Shown in pieces: positions 1 to 6,461 of a stretch of DNA of 8,024 bases; position 1 is the stretch's first letter; the number at the start of each line of letters is the position of its first letter. The DNA lies in contig JAUVHF010000069.1 of the NCBI GenBank assembly GCA_030593425.1, positions 1 through 8,024 on the forward strand, in the 5' to 3' direction. The notes beneath the pieces are model-generated. The model saw only the letters and a program-made list of their open reading frames with translations, made no database searches and had not been told where the DNA came from. The DNA comes from Anaerolineales bacterium. Its GTDB lineage: Bacteria; Chloroflexota; Anaerolineae; UBA7937. A program made the translations under genes and the position numbers.

Positions 1-2229
1 CAAGGGAGTGTGGTGCTCGCCTATCTTCCTTGGAGCGGGTTTGTGCTTCGGCGGTACGCCGCCGATGTCAGTTATTGGAGAGGGGAGTTGGTCTTCACTG
101 AAGTCGTCCGCAAAACGCTCATCCTTTTCAGCACCGGCCACACGATCCTAGAGTCCAGGGCCCAGCCTATCGCCATTGTCTATGGCGCTATACTCCTCTG
201 TGCGCTAGTAGTCATCGCTTTAAGGGGGAAGAGAACCGCTGGAGGGATGGGCTCGTTCTGGCGGCTCCTCTTCCTTCTTCTCTATATCTCTCTCCCCGTG
301 GTTCTCCTCTTCCTCATCTCCTACCAGCGGCCAAAGTTCCACCCTCGTTACCTGATGCTCGCCTCGCCCGCTTTCTTCTTGATCCTGGCCGGAGGGCTGG
401 CTGGCCTCTTGGAGAGGGGCAAAAGTTGGCGGTGGTTGCCTTTCTCCTTGGGTTTGGCCTCTCTCTGTTTCCTCCTGGTCACCTCGGCCTACAGCGACTT
501 TAACGCCTATTTCGATATCAAGTTCACTAAGGACGATTTTCGCAGCGCAGCCCGCCACATTCAGACTCATATCCAGGATAACGAGGTGGTCATCCTCACC
601 TCTGGTCATCTCTTCCCCGTCTTCACCTACTACTACGAGCAGAACAACTGGTATCCCATCCCAGATGAGCCCACCCTCTCTACGGAACGGGTTCTCAATT
701 ACAGCGTGGCCGACGATTTGAACCGGATAGTGGTGGGAAAGGAAGGGGTATGGCTCCTCCTCTGGCAGGACGAGGTAGTAGATCCCAACGGCTTTCTCAC
801 CATGATGCTGGGGGAGGAGGGGAAACTTCTACCTTTCGAAGGTGGTTTCTGGGGTCTGAAACTCTATCATTACGCCTTGCCGGCTGATGTGCGCTTCTCT
901 AGCCAGCCCCGTATCGAATATCCGGTGAGCGTGAACTTCGGGGATGAGATCAGGCTTTTGGGGTATAGCCTGCCGGCCCCCCGGGTTCCTGTAGAGAAAA
1001 AGGGGGCGAACAGGGAAGTTGAGGTGATCCTCTACTGGCAGGGGTTGAAAGAGTTGACCGAAGATTACAAGGTCTCCCTTCGCCTGCGCGACGAGGAAGG
1101 CCACTACTGGGGGCGGGTCGATGCCCGGCCAGCCAGTTACTGGTACCCCACTATGCGGTGGCCTCCGGGCGAGAAACTCTTTGGCCAACACACGATCGAG
1201 ACGCTCCCTGGCGCACCCCCAGGCGAATATCAGTTAGAACTGGGCGTCTATACCGAGGAAGATCCCAGAGGCTTAGATGTCCTGAACGAGAAAGGGACGC
1301 CCTTAGGGAAAAGCCAGATCATCGGCACGGTGGAGGTTCCCATATCGGAAGTGATTACCTCCTATGACGAGGTGGAGGGGGAGATTCAGCGCCCTCTTCA
1401 GGTGGCCTTTGATGATCTCGAACTTCTGGGCTACAACTGGGAGGAGAGGCCAGTCCAGCCAGGCGACACCATCGATTTCACCCTTTTCTGGCGCGCTCTA
1501 TCTGATGGGGTAAAGGATTGCACTATTGTCCTTCAACTGATAGATGCCCAGGGCCAGTTAATAGAAAGCGGGCTCAGATACCGTCTGGGCACGGAAGGCT
1601 ATCCCACCTCCCGTTGGCAGCCTGGTGAGGTGATAAGGGGTCAGTACGACTATACTATCCCCGTTTGGCCTTTGCAGCCCAGCCCTGGGAGGGCGGAGAT
1701 GAGAGTGACCCTCCTTGACCCAAGAGGCGTTATCAGGGGCACCGTTCCCCTCTTTTCTCTTGAGGTTCAGGAGACGGAACGGCTCTTTGAGCCGCCCTCT
1801 CCGCAATACACTCTACCAGAGGGAAGCCTAGGAGGGTTAGTTAGCCTCATGGGTTATGACCTAACGGCGGATAGCGTGCGGCCCAGCGATAGTTTCGTAC
1901 TCGTTCTCTACTGGCAGGCTCTGGCCCCTATGGATAGGTCCTACACCGTTTTCGCTCATCTCCTGGATAGTGAAAACCAGGTCCGGGGCCAAAAGGATAG
2001 CCTCCCCGCAGGAGGGGCGCGTCCCACCACCGGTTGGGTGCCTGGGGAGTTCATCATCGATGAGTACGGGTTGGTCGTGGAGGCCGACGCCCCGCCAGGG
2101 GAGTATCTCCTCGAGGTGGGTATGTACGATGCCTCTACCGGAGAGAGGCTCCCGGCTTTGGATGTGGAAGGCAGGGTATTGGACAATCGCCTAGTCTTGC
2201 CCACCAGAATTCAGGTAATGGCCCCCTAG
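1..2229 (+). CDS. GT39-like membrane glycosyltransferase with three C-terminal beta-sandwich repeats (5' partial)
   Basis: The frame is open from base 1, so the GTG at 10 is unlikely to be the true start and the N-terminal catalytic part lies outside the window. Residue numbers here count from base 10. Visible are the last membrane segments (about residues 52-70, 81-105, 113-135 and 143-161), including the 'PKFHPRYLMLASPAF' stretch typical of GT39/ArnT-like polyprenyl-phosphate-sugar transferases. A soluble region follows (about 162-305) with 'KDDFRSAARHI', as is common after the membrane part in these proteins. Then come three homologous modules at about 307-444, 465-587 and 611-735. Each has an LYW/LFW strand (L341, L492, L633), a 'P-T-x-x-W-x-PGE' turn and, in modules 1 and 3, 'PPGEY'. 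Inference: it transfers a lipid-linked sugar outside the membrane, and the modules may bind glycan or partner proteins. Family assignment is good, substrate unknown. Confidence 0.8.
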   Translation, partial: QGSVVLAYLPWSGFVLRRYAADVSYWRGELVFTEVVRKTLILFSTGHTILESRAQPIAIVYGAILLCALVVIALRGKRTAGGMGSFWRLLFLLLYISLPVVLLFLISYQRPKFHPRYLMLASPAFFLILAGGLAGLLERGKSWRWLPFSLGLASLCFLLVTSAYSDFNAYFDIKFTKDDFRSAARHIQTHIQDNEVVILTSGHLFPVFTYYYEQNNWYPIPDEPTLSTERVLNYSVADDLNRIVVGKEGVWLLLWQDEVVDPNGFLTMMLGEEGKLLPFEGGFWGLKLYHYALPADVRFSSQPRIEYPVSVNFGDEIRLLGYSLPAPRVPVEKKGANREVEVILYWQGLKELTEDYKVSLRLRDEEGHYWGRVDARPASYWYPTMRWPPGEKLFGQHTIETLPGAPPGEYQLELGVYTEEDPRGLDVLNEKGTPLGKSQIIGTVEVPISEVITSYDEVEGEIQRPLQVAFDDLELLGYNWEERPVQPGDTIDFTLFWRALSDGVKDCTIVLQLIDAQGQLIESGLRYRLGTEGYPTSRWQPGEVIRGQYDYTIPVWPLQPSPGRAEMRVTLLDPRGVIRGTVPLFSLEVQETERLFEPPSPQYTLPEGSLGGLVSLMGYDLTADSVRPSDSFVLVLYWQALAPMDRSYTVFAHLLDSENQVRGQKDSLPAGGARPTTGWVPGEFIIDEYGLVVEADAPPGEYLLEVGMYDASTGERLPALDVEGRVLDNRLVLPTRIQVMAP

Positions 2230-2251
2230 TTTGACTAGGGGAGGGCCTTTT
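2220..2251 (+). terminator. Candidate intrinsic terminator overlapping the GT39 stop codon
   Basis: CCCCTAGT (2223-2230) and ACTAGGGG (2234-2241) form a perfect 8-bp stem with a TTG loop. GGC (2220-2222) can also pair with GCC (2245-2247) across a short bulge, and TTTT follows at 2248-2251. The TAG stop (2227-2229) lies inside the left arm, so a ribosome at the stop would cover the stem. The T-run is short and soon interrupted, so termination may be partial. It stands between the GT39 gene and the lipoprotein gene. Confidence 0.45.
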
Positions 2252-2259
2252 GATAGAGT
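2231..2259 (+). promoter_or_regulatory. Weak sigma70-like promoter candidate before the lipoprotein gene
   Basis: TTGACT (2231-2236; five of six consensus bases) is separated by exactly 17 nt from TAGAGT (2254-2259; four of six). Transcription would start near 2266, inside the purine-rich ribosome site, leaving a leader of only about 12 nt. The -35 box also coincides with the loop and right arm of the hairpin at 2223-2241. The spacing is right but the -10 is poor, and chance agreement is quite possible. Confidence 0.25.
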
Positions 2260-2262
2260 TCT

Positions 2263-2280
2263 AGGAGGGAGGGTGCTTTG
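2263..2280 (+). promoter_or_regulatory. Strong RBS that fixes a TTG start
   Basis: AGGAGGGAGGG (2263-2273) is a strong Shine-Dalgarno sequence. AGGAGG ends 9 nt before the TTG at 2278. In-frame stops TGA (2251) and TAG (2254) lie just upstream and no ATG or GTG is in frame between them and 2278, so TTG is the only start that keeps the signal peptide. The out-of-frame GTG at 2273 meets a stop after two codons. Confidence 0.8.
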
Positions 2281-3519
2281 AAAACTCGCCTTTATCTTAT
2301 GGGGATAGCGGTGGGCCTGGTAGTGGTAGTGGTCGGTTGTATGAATCGTCCCCTTCTCCATGGGGTGGAGGTGGTCCCCCAGGTGATATCTCCCAACGCC
2401 GATGGGGTGGACGATGTGACCCAGATCAACTATTCCATCTCCCGTCCCTCGCATCTGGATATCTATTTCGTAGATAGCCAGGGGGAAAAGTATTACTTCC
2501 GACAGGGGAACCGCCGTTCCCCCGGGGAGTACCAGGTCTACTTTGGAGGGACGATCGAGGGGCGTATGCTGGCCGACGGCGTCTACACCTATGTCGTAGA
2601 GGTGACCGATGACTCTAGGGGGGTGACCGAGAGGGTGGAAGGGGAACTCACTATCAGTGGGGCCGACACCTCACCTCCAGAACTTTTGGATTTCACTGTC
2701 TTTCCCGATTCTTTTACCCCCAACCGAGACGGGATAGGGGATCGGGTGGCCATCGTTTTTCGCCTCGAGGAGAGAGCCGAGGTGGAGGTATATCTCCTCG
2801 ACACCGAGGATCGTAGATACCCGGCCGGGGTACCCAAGTTGATGTGGGGGGTGGAGGAGGAGTCGGCTCCCTTGATCGGTCCTAGCAAGGTGGAACTGGA
2901 GCCGGGCATAATCGAGTACGACTACGATGGGGGCATCGATAGGGGGGCTCCTCCGCCGCCTGACGGAAGATACAGTGTGGTGGCCGTGGCCACCGATGCG
3001 GTAGGGAACTCGGTCAGAGTGGAGGCACCCCTCACCATCGAGGAGGGGGGTATCCCCCTGGCTGAGGTGAAGTTTGTGGAGTTCTGGCCCACGATAGTGC
3101 CTTTGGGGGGGACTCTCTATTTCAGGGCCACCGTAGAGAACGTGGGAGCGGTGCCCATAAGAACCGAGGGGCCGCCCCCGGCGACTATCTATCTGGCTAC
3201 CCAGAACTTCAACACCCTGGGGTATCATGAATCGGATGGCTCCTTCCGAGTGGGGGTGGATTTCGAGGGGAATAGTTTCGGGCGACGGTATCCATACCGT
3301 TGGCAGTTGGGCGATGATGCCGAACTGGAGGCCCGGATCATCGATGGCCAACGCCACCTCTACCTTCTCCCGGGCCAGCGAGTGACGGTCACAGGCGGTA
3401 TCATCATAGACGAACCGCCACCCAGGACAGGCCCCCACTTCTGGGTGGGCTTGATCCACGAAGGGGTGCGGATCGTCAACGACTATCTACACCCCACGGA
3501 AGTCTCTATAGGTTTCTGA
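2278..3519 (+). CDS. Secreted lipoprotein with two FlgD/CHU-like Ig domains and a CARDB-like C-terminal domain
   Basis: The 413-residue product starts with a basic n-region (MKTR), a hydrophobic core and the lipobox VVGC, with Cys21 as the predicted lipidation site. Two related beta-sandwich domains follow. Domain 1 (about 35-127) opens with S38-PNADGVDD and domain 2 (about 142-254) with T147-PNRDGIGD. These resemble the 'SPNGDGxND' openings of FlgD-Ig and CHU-type surface domains, and the acidic loop may bind calcium. Both end with a 'DGVYTYVVEVTDD' or 'DGRYSVVAVATDA' hairpin. The C-terminal part (about 258-413) contains 'LYFRATVENVG' and looks like a CARDB/adhesion-type domain. The stop lies 1 nt before the next glycosyltransferase gene, so the two are probably co-transcribed. 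Inference: a membrane-anchored extracellular scaffold or glycan-interacting protein of the same locus. No catalytic motif is seen. The lipoprotein and Ig-like calls are solid; the role is unknown. Confidence 0.85.
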   Translation: MKTRLYLMGIAVGLVVVVVGCMNRPLLHGVEVVPQVISPNADGVDDVTQINYSISRPSHLDIYFVDSQGEKYYFRQGNRRSPGEYQVYFGGTIEGRMLADGVYTYVVEVTDDSRGVTERVEGELTISGADTSPPELLDFTVFPDSFTPNRDGIGDRVAIVFRLEERAEVEVYLLDTEDRRYPAGVPKLMWGVEEESAPLIGPSKVELEPGIIEYDYDGGIDRGAPPPPDGRYSVVAVATDAVGNSVRVEAPLTIEEGGIPLAEVKFVEFWPTIVPLGGTLYFRATVENVGAVPIRTEGPPPATIYLATQNFNTLGYHESDGSFRVGVDFEGNSFGRRYPYRWQLGDDAELEARIIDGQRHLYLLPGQRVTVTGGIIIDEPPPRTGPHFWVGLIHEGVRIVNDYLHPTEVSIGF

Positions 3520-3520
3520 G

Positions 3521-4444
3521 ATGGACCTCTCTGTCGTCATCGTCAGTCATAACACCAGGGAACTCCTGGCTCTCTGTCTCGATTCCCTCCTCACTAACCT
3601 CGCCTCCTCCGCCCTCGGAAACGAGGTCATCGTGGTCGATAACGCCTCTAGGGATCGGACGGTGGAGATGGTGCTAAAGCGGTTTCCCCAGGTTCAACTC
3701 CTAGCCAATGAGGAGAACCTGGGCTTCGCCGCGGCCAATAACCAAGGCCTCAAGGAAAGCAAGGGAAACTACCTTCTGCTCCTGAACCCCGATACCCTGG
3801 TGCAAGGCGAGGCCCTTCAACTCATGTTTCAATTCTTAGTTTCCCATCCCCGAGTGAGCCTGGTGGGCCCCAAACTCCTCTATCCTGACGGCCGACTCCA
3901 GCATTCCGCTTTCTCTTTTCCCACTCTTCCCATGATCTTCTTGGATTTCTTCCCCCTTAATCATCGCCTTATCAACTCCCGCCTCAACGGCCGCTACCCA
4001 AAAGCCCTCTACGAGGTTGGCCAGCCGTTCCCGATTGACCACCCCTTGGGGGCGGCGATGATGGTGCGCCGCAAGGCGGTAGACCAGGTGGGCCCCTTGG
4101 ATGAGGGGTTCTTCATCTACTGTGAGGAGATAGACTGGTGCATGAGGATGAAGAAGATGGGGTGGGAGATATTCTGTCTGCCACAGGCGGAGATCGTCCA
4201 TTACGTGGGCAAGAGCACGGGGCAGTTTCGGGAAGCGATGTATGTGGAACTCCATAGGAGCCGGTACCGGCTCTATGAGAAGCATTATGGCCCGGCCTTC
4301 AGGCTTATGTCCCGCCTCATCGTAGGGCTGGGGGTGCGACGAGAGATGTTGAAAGCCCGCTGGGAGGCCCGTCAGGGTAAGGTCGCAGAAGGGAAGTTGG
4401 AGAAGCGGTTGGATGCCTACCGGCGGGTGCTGGAGTTGTCATGA
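3521..4444 (+). CDS. GT2 family glycosyltransferase, rhamnosyltransferase/WcaA-like
   Basis: The 307-aa product has the GT-A fold of GT2 inverting transferases. It opens with 'LSVVIVSHN', then VVDNAS with D40 for nucleotide binding, then 'NEENLGFAAANNQG'. The metal-binding DxD equivalent is NPD (N89-P90-D91). The motif EEIDW (E202, E203, D205) supplies the presumed catalytic base, and 'HYVGKS' follows. This order is that of dTDP-rhamnosyltransferase or WcaA-like enzymes of about 300 aa. There is no membrane segment, so it should act at the cytoplasmic face, adding a sugar from an NDP donor to a growing lipid-linked glycan. The ATG is 1 nt after the lipoprotein stop and has only a weak ribosome site, which suggests translational coupling. 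The 3' end overlaps the next gene by 4 nt. Donor and acceptor cannot be told from sequence. Confidence 0.9.
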   Translation: MDLSVVIVSHNTRELLALCLDSLLTNLASSALGNEVIVVDNASRDRTVEMVLKRFPQVQLLANEENLGFAAANNQGLKESKGNYLLLLNPDTLVQGEALQLMFQFLVSHPRVSLVGPKLLYPDGRLQHSAFSFPTLPMIFLDFFPLNHRLINSRLNGRYPKALYEVGQPFPIDHPLGAAMMVRRKAVDQVGPLDEGFFIYCEEIDWCMRMKKMGWEIFCLPQAEIVHYVGKSTGQFREAMYVELHRSRYRLYEKHYGPAFRLMSRLIVGLGVRREMLKARWEARQGKVAEGKLEKRLDAYRRVLELS

Positions 4445-5205
4445 GCCTTCACCTCTCGGCCATCGTCCTCACCCAGAACGAGGAGAGGAACATTGTCGAT
4501 TGCTTACGGAGTTTAAGTTGGGCTGATGAGGTTCTAGTCCTCGATTCTGGAAGCGAAGACGCTACGGTGGATCTGGCTCAGGAGATGGGGGCGCGGGTGG
4601 AGACGCGCCCTTTTGATAACTTCCCCTGCCAGAGAAACGCCGCCTTGGAGTTGGCGGGGGGGGAATGGCTCTTCTTCGTCGATGCCGATGAGCGGGCCAC
4701 CGAGGAGTTGGCAGGCGAGGTTCGGAAGGCGATAGCGGAGGAAGAGGCGGATGGCTTCTGGGTGCCCCGGCGGAACTACATCTTCGGCCGCTGGATCCGG
4801 TATGCAGGGTGGTATCCTGACTACCAACTACGCCTCTTTCGTCGCCATAAGGGGCGGTATGACGAGAGCCGGGAGGTTCACGAGTTAGTGATGCTGGATG
4901 GCCCTCAGGGGTATCTGGAGAACCCCCTCATCCACTACAACTACGAGGACATCGGCCAGTTCATCGAGAGGCAGAATAGATATACGGAGATGGAAGCCGC
5001 CTACCTATTCCGAGGGGGCGCCAGGGCCAAAATGAGGAATTTCGTCCTTCAACCCTGTCGGGAGTTCAGAAGAAGATATATAACCCTGCAAGGCTATAGG
5101 GACGGAAGGCACGGCTTGCTCTTGAGCCTTCTCATGGCCTATTACGAGGGGGTGAAATACCTGAAACTCTGGCGGCTTCAGAGGAGAGGGGCTGCTTTTG
5201 ACTGA
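4441..5205 (+). CDS. GT2 family glycosyltransferase, WaaE/KdtX-like
   Basis: The 254-aa length is usual for the WaaE/KdtX (beta-4-glucosyltransferase-like) branch of GT2. Seen are 'LSAIVLTQNEERNI', D35-SGS in the nucleotide-binding loop, 'PCQRNAAL', the metal-binding DADE motif (D81, D83), 'WYPDYQLRLFRR', then 'EVHE' and 'LIHYNY' near the acceptor side, and a basic amphipathic C-terminus that could sit on the membrane. The ATG overlaps the previous stop (ATGA, 4441-4444) and GGAG at 4432-4435 gives a ribosome site 5 nt ahead, so it is the distal gene of the tightly packed cluster. In Gram-negative bacteria relatives act on lipopolysaccharide core. Here an exopolysaccharide or glycolipid acceptor is just as likely. 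A G8 homopolymer at 4656-4663 encodes part of A72-G73-G74. Confidence 0.9.
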   Translation: MSLHLSAIVLTQNEERNIVDCLRSLSWADEVLVLDSGSEDATVDLAQEMGARVETRPFDNFPCQRNAALELAGGEWLFFVDADERATEELAGEVRKAIAEEEADGFWVPRRNYIFGRWIRYAGWYPDYQLRLFRRHKGRYDESREVHELVMLDGPQGYLENPLIHYNYEDIGQFIERQNRYTEMEAAYLFRGGARAKMRNFVLQPCREFRRRYITLQGYRDGRHGLLLSLLMAYYEGVKYLKLWRLQRRGAAFD

Positions 5206-5219
5206 TTCCGCTCTTTGCT

Positions 5220-5384
5220 ATGCGTTTCAACCAACGAGGCAAGGCTAGACATTCCGAAAAAAGGGAACGCACGCGGGGTTATCATACAGAAGATTTCCGC
5301 AAACCCAGCCCTGGAGGTGAATTAGAAGGAGTCCATCTAAGATACCGAAATGGTGAAGAGGAATGGATTCGGTGTAATCAATAG
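5220..5384 (+). CDS. Possible 54-aa small hydrophilic protein
   Basis: ATG at 5220 opens 54 codons to TAG at 5382-5384, starting 14 nt after the WaaE-like stop. The product is strongly charged ('KARHSEKRERTRGYH' near the N-terminus, 'HLRYRNGEEEWIRC' near the C-terminus) with one Cys and one Trp. I do not recognise it. There is no good ribosome site directly before the ATG; the purine block at about 5181-5190 is too far away. An open frame of this length has a several-percent chance per frame at random. The final G of the stop is also the first base of the GTTAGGC core site. It may be a real small gene, the remnant of a larger one, or chance. Confidence 0.28.
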   Translation: MRFNQRGKARHSEKRERTRGYHTEDFRKPSPGGELEGVHLRYRNGEEEWIRCNQ

Positions 5385-5390
5385 TTAGGC
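5384..5390 (+). other. attC-type core site GTTAGGC (GTTRRRY)
   Basis: GTTAGGC matches the GTTRRRY R' core of integron recombination sites. It ends 46 nt before the ATG of the Ntn-hydrolase gene, where the left boundary of a gene cassette would be expected. It can also fold with CTTAAC (5393-5398) into a 6-bp stem containing one G.T pair and a CTG loop. I found no matching RYYYAAC partner within the preceding 150 bases, so a complete attC is not present on this side. Confidence 0.3.
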
Positions 5391-5391
5391 T

Positions 5392-5405
5392 GCTTAACCA
5401 TCGTT
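5392..5405 (+). repeat. Imperfect 14-nt direct repeat, copy 1
   Basis: GCTTAACCATCGTT here and GCTTAACCGTCGTT at 6420-6433 differ at one base and flank the Ntn-hydrolase gene, 1028 bp apart. Both contain GCTTAAC, which fits the RYYYAAC core pattern of attC sites. Confidence 0.5.
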
Positions 5406-5423
5406 GGTAGCGGGTTCACGCTT

Positions 5424-5432
5424 GGGAGGAGG
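5424..5432 (+). promoter_or_regulatory. Strong RBS for the Ntn-hydrolase-like gene
   Basis: GGGAGGAGG lies 4-7 nt before the ATG at 5437. It fixes the start at the Met directly before Thr2, which matters because Thr2 is the predicted nucleophile once Met is removed. Confidence 0.8.
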
Positions 5433-5436
5433 TTGA

Positions 5437-6258
5437 ATGACGGTTATATCTGCTGTAATCACACGGTATTGTACTGTTCACGCCTCAGATTCACTCATCA
5501 CCGACTTGCAGCCTGACGGTAGTGCTCTTCCTGTGGAGTGGGAACAAACCAAGATTGTTCCTGTTCACCACTGGCGCGGAGCAATGGCATATTGGGGGCT
5601 GGCGAGGTATGAAGCCCATGGATGGTCTACGTTTGATTGGTTGCAGGAACAGGCCAAGACTGCTGCCAGTTGCGATTCGGCCGAAGAATTCGCCCAAGAC
5701 TTGAGTGAGGAACTGCAAAGGGCCATTGCTCAAATGCGCTTCGTGAAACCTGTGCACGCTGGGATAGGCATTCATTTTACAGCTTACGAGCACATAGATG
5801 ATTACTGGATACCGGAGCTTTTCCTAATCTCAAATTGGGCTGATCCGTCCTACCGATCGCTGCGTTCTGGAGGAGTGAGCTCTTCTAGAGAGACCTATCA
5901 CACGGTCGCCAACGTTGCATCAGAACACGAACATAGGAAGGTTAAATTTCGACTTGAAGTGCATCGGTATCTTGACCAGCGAGGTGCGATGCTCATATAC
6001 AATAACGGCGACCCGGTTATGTTCAACGCTGCAGCGCATGCAATGCTCGGCGTGTTTGGAGCACTCGCAAGACGAGGCGAGCTAACTGAGCCAGGGAGAG
6101 TAGAGACATATCTTGCGATGGCTCGAAGGCCAATAGAGGTGGTTTCGAAGGCACAACTGGACTTCTGTCGTGAAGGGGCTCGCGTAGTAGGTGGCAGACC
6201 TCATGATTTGGCCATCACACCGAACGGTCAGTACAAATCAACGACAGGTGATGTGTAG
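5437..6258 (+). CDS. Proteasome-beta/HslV-like Ntn-hydrolase domain protein, function unknown
   Basis: The 273-aa protein has no signal peptide and no membrane segment, and I do not recognise it as a named family. Its N-terminus reads M-T-V-I-S-A-V-I-T with D18-S19. After Met removal the Thr would be residue 1 and the Asp residue 17, the same spacing as Thr1/Asp17 of proteasome beta subunits and HslV. 'TKIVPV' (K39) could supply the Lys33 equivalent after a short insertion. 'RGAMAYWGLA' (47-56) followed by 'STFDWLQE' mirrors the Gly-rich strand and first helix of HslV ('AGFAGGTADAFTLFELFE'). Near the end, 'VGGRPHDLAITPNG' (251-264) matches the 'GG-x-(I/V)-x-VAxIT-x-DG' strand pair of the fold. 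The usual 'GSGG' segment is not obvious; 'NNGDPVMFNAAAHAML' may replace it. No ATPase partner such as HslU is nearby. Codon use and GC are more mixed than in the upstream glycan genes, suggesting separate ancestry. Fold assignment is inference from motif order; activity and substrate are unknown. Confidence 0.8.
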   Translation: MTVISAVITRYCTVHASDSLITDLQPDGSALPVEWEQTKIVPVHHWRGAMAYWGLARYEAHGWSTFDWLQEQAKTAASCDSAEEFAQDLSEELQRAIAQMRFVKPVHAGIGIHFTAYEHIDDYWIPELFLISNWADPSYRSLRSGGVSSSRETYHTVANVASEHEHRKVKFRLEVHRYLDQRGAMLIYNNGDPVMFNAAAHAMLGVFGALARRGELTEPGRVETYLAMARRPIEVVSKAQLDFCREGARVVGGRPHDLAITPNGQYKSTTGDV

Positions 6259-6269
6259 CGTCTGCAAAA

Positions 6270-6296
6270 CCGCTCACTGTCAAGGGATTGGAGCGG
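6270..6296. repeat. 6-bp inverted repeat after the Ntn-hydrolase stop
   Basis: CCGCTC (6270-6275) and GAGCGG (6291-6296) are perfectly complementary with a 15-nt loop, 11 nt after the stop codon. No T-run follows, so it is not a standard intrinsic terminator. Its right arm abuts GCCCAAC. Confidence 0.4.
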
Positions 6297-6341
6297 CCCA
6301 ACCCGTCGCTGCACCCGACACACTGATCGAGAGTCTTGTTT

Positions 6342-6374
6342 GTGGTGATGTCAGAAGGTAACTCCTGACACCAC
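6342..6374. repeat. Imperfect hairpin in the intergenic stretch
   Basis: GTGGT plus GTCAG on the left (6342-6354, with a 3-nt bulge) pairs with CTGACACCAC (6365-6374) around a 10-nt loop. There is no U-tract after it. It may be part of a larger folded site or an RNA structure. Confidence 0.4.
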
Positions 6375-6418
6375 TGGAATGACTTCTAAAGGGAGTCAAA
6401 CCCGGAGCATGGTTTCTT

Positions 6419-6460
6419 CGCTTAACCGTCGTTTGACGAAAAACCGACGGCTAGTAAGCG
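6419..6460. repeat. Long imperfect hairpin with CCGTCG/CGACGG core
   Basis: CGCTTA (6419-6424) pairs with TAAGCG (6455-6460), CCGTCG (6426-6431) with CGACGG (6445-6450) and TTT (6432-6434) with AAA (6441-6443). This makes about 15 bp, interrupted by a small internal loop and one bulge. It sits directly before the -35 box of the promoter at 6462. There is no T-run, so it is not a clear terminator; a folded recombination site or an operator is possible. Confidence 0.5.
6420..6433 (+). repeat. Imperfect 14-nt direct repeat, copy 2
   Basis: GCTTAACCGTCGTT differs by one base from the copy at 5392-5405. Here it forms the left arm of the 6419-6460 hairpin. Confidence 0.5.
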
Positions 6461-6461
6461 A

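Noticed and set aside
2671..3459. A 262-codon minus-strand open frame opposite the lipoprotein gene
   Set aside because: It is antisense to a frame with a signal peptide, lipobox and recognisable domains; its product is His/Pro/Arg-rich and low in recognisable motifs, as expected for a shadow frame in high-GC DNA.
3836..4285. A 149-codon minus-strand frame opposite the first GT2 gene
   Set aside because: The plus strand carries all GT2 motifs in order; the antisense product looks like a complement artefact.
5198..5224. TTGACT ... TATGCG promoter-like pair after the WaaE-like gene
   Set aside because: The spacing is only 15 nt and the -10 is poor; part of it is coding sequence.
5280..5285. 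TATCAT as a -10 box for the Ntn-hydrolase gene
   Set aside because: It matches the -10 consensus well, but there is no -35 at 16-18 nt and no extended -10. No convincing promoter was found for this gene.
5206..5436. Possible tRNA or structured RNA between the glycan cluster and the Ntn gene
   Set aside because: No cloverleaf arms or T-loop with matching stems could be built; only short 4-6 bp hairpins are present.
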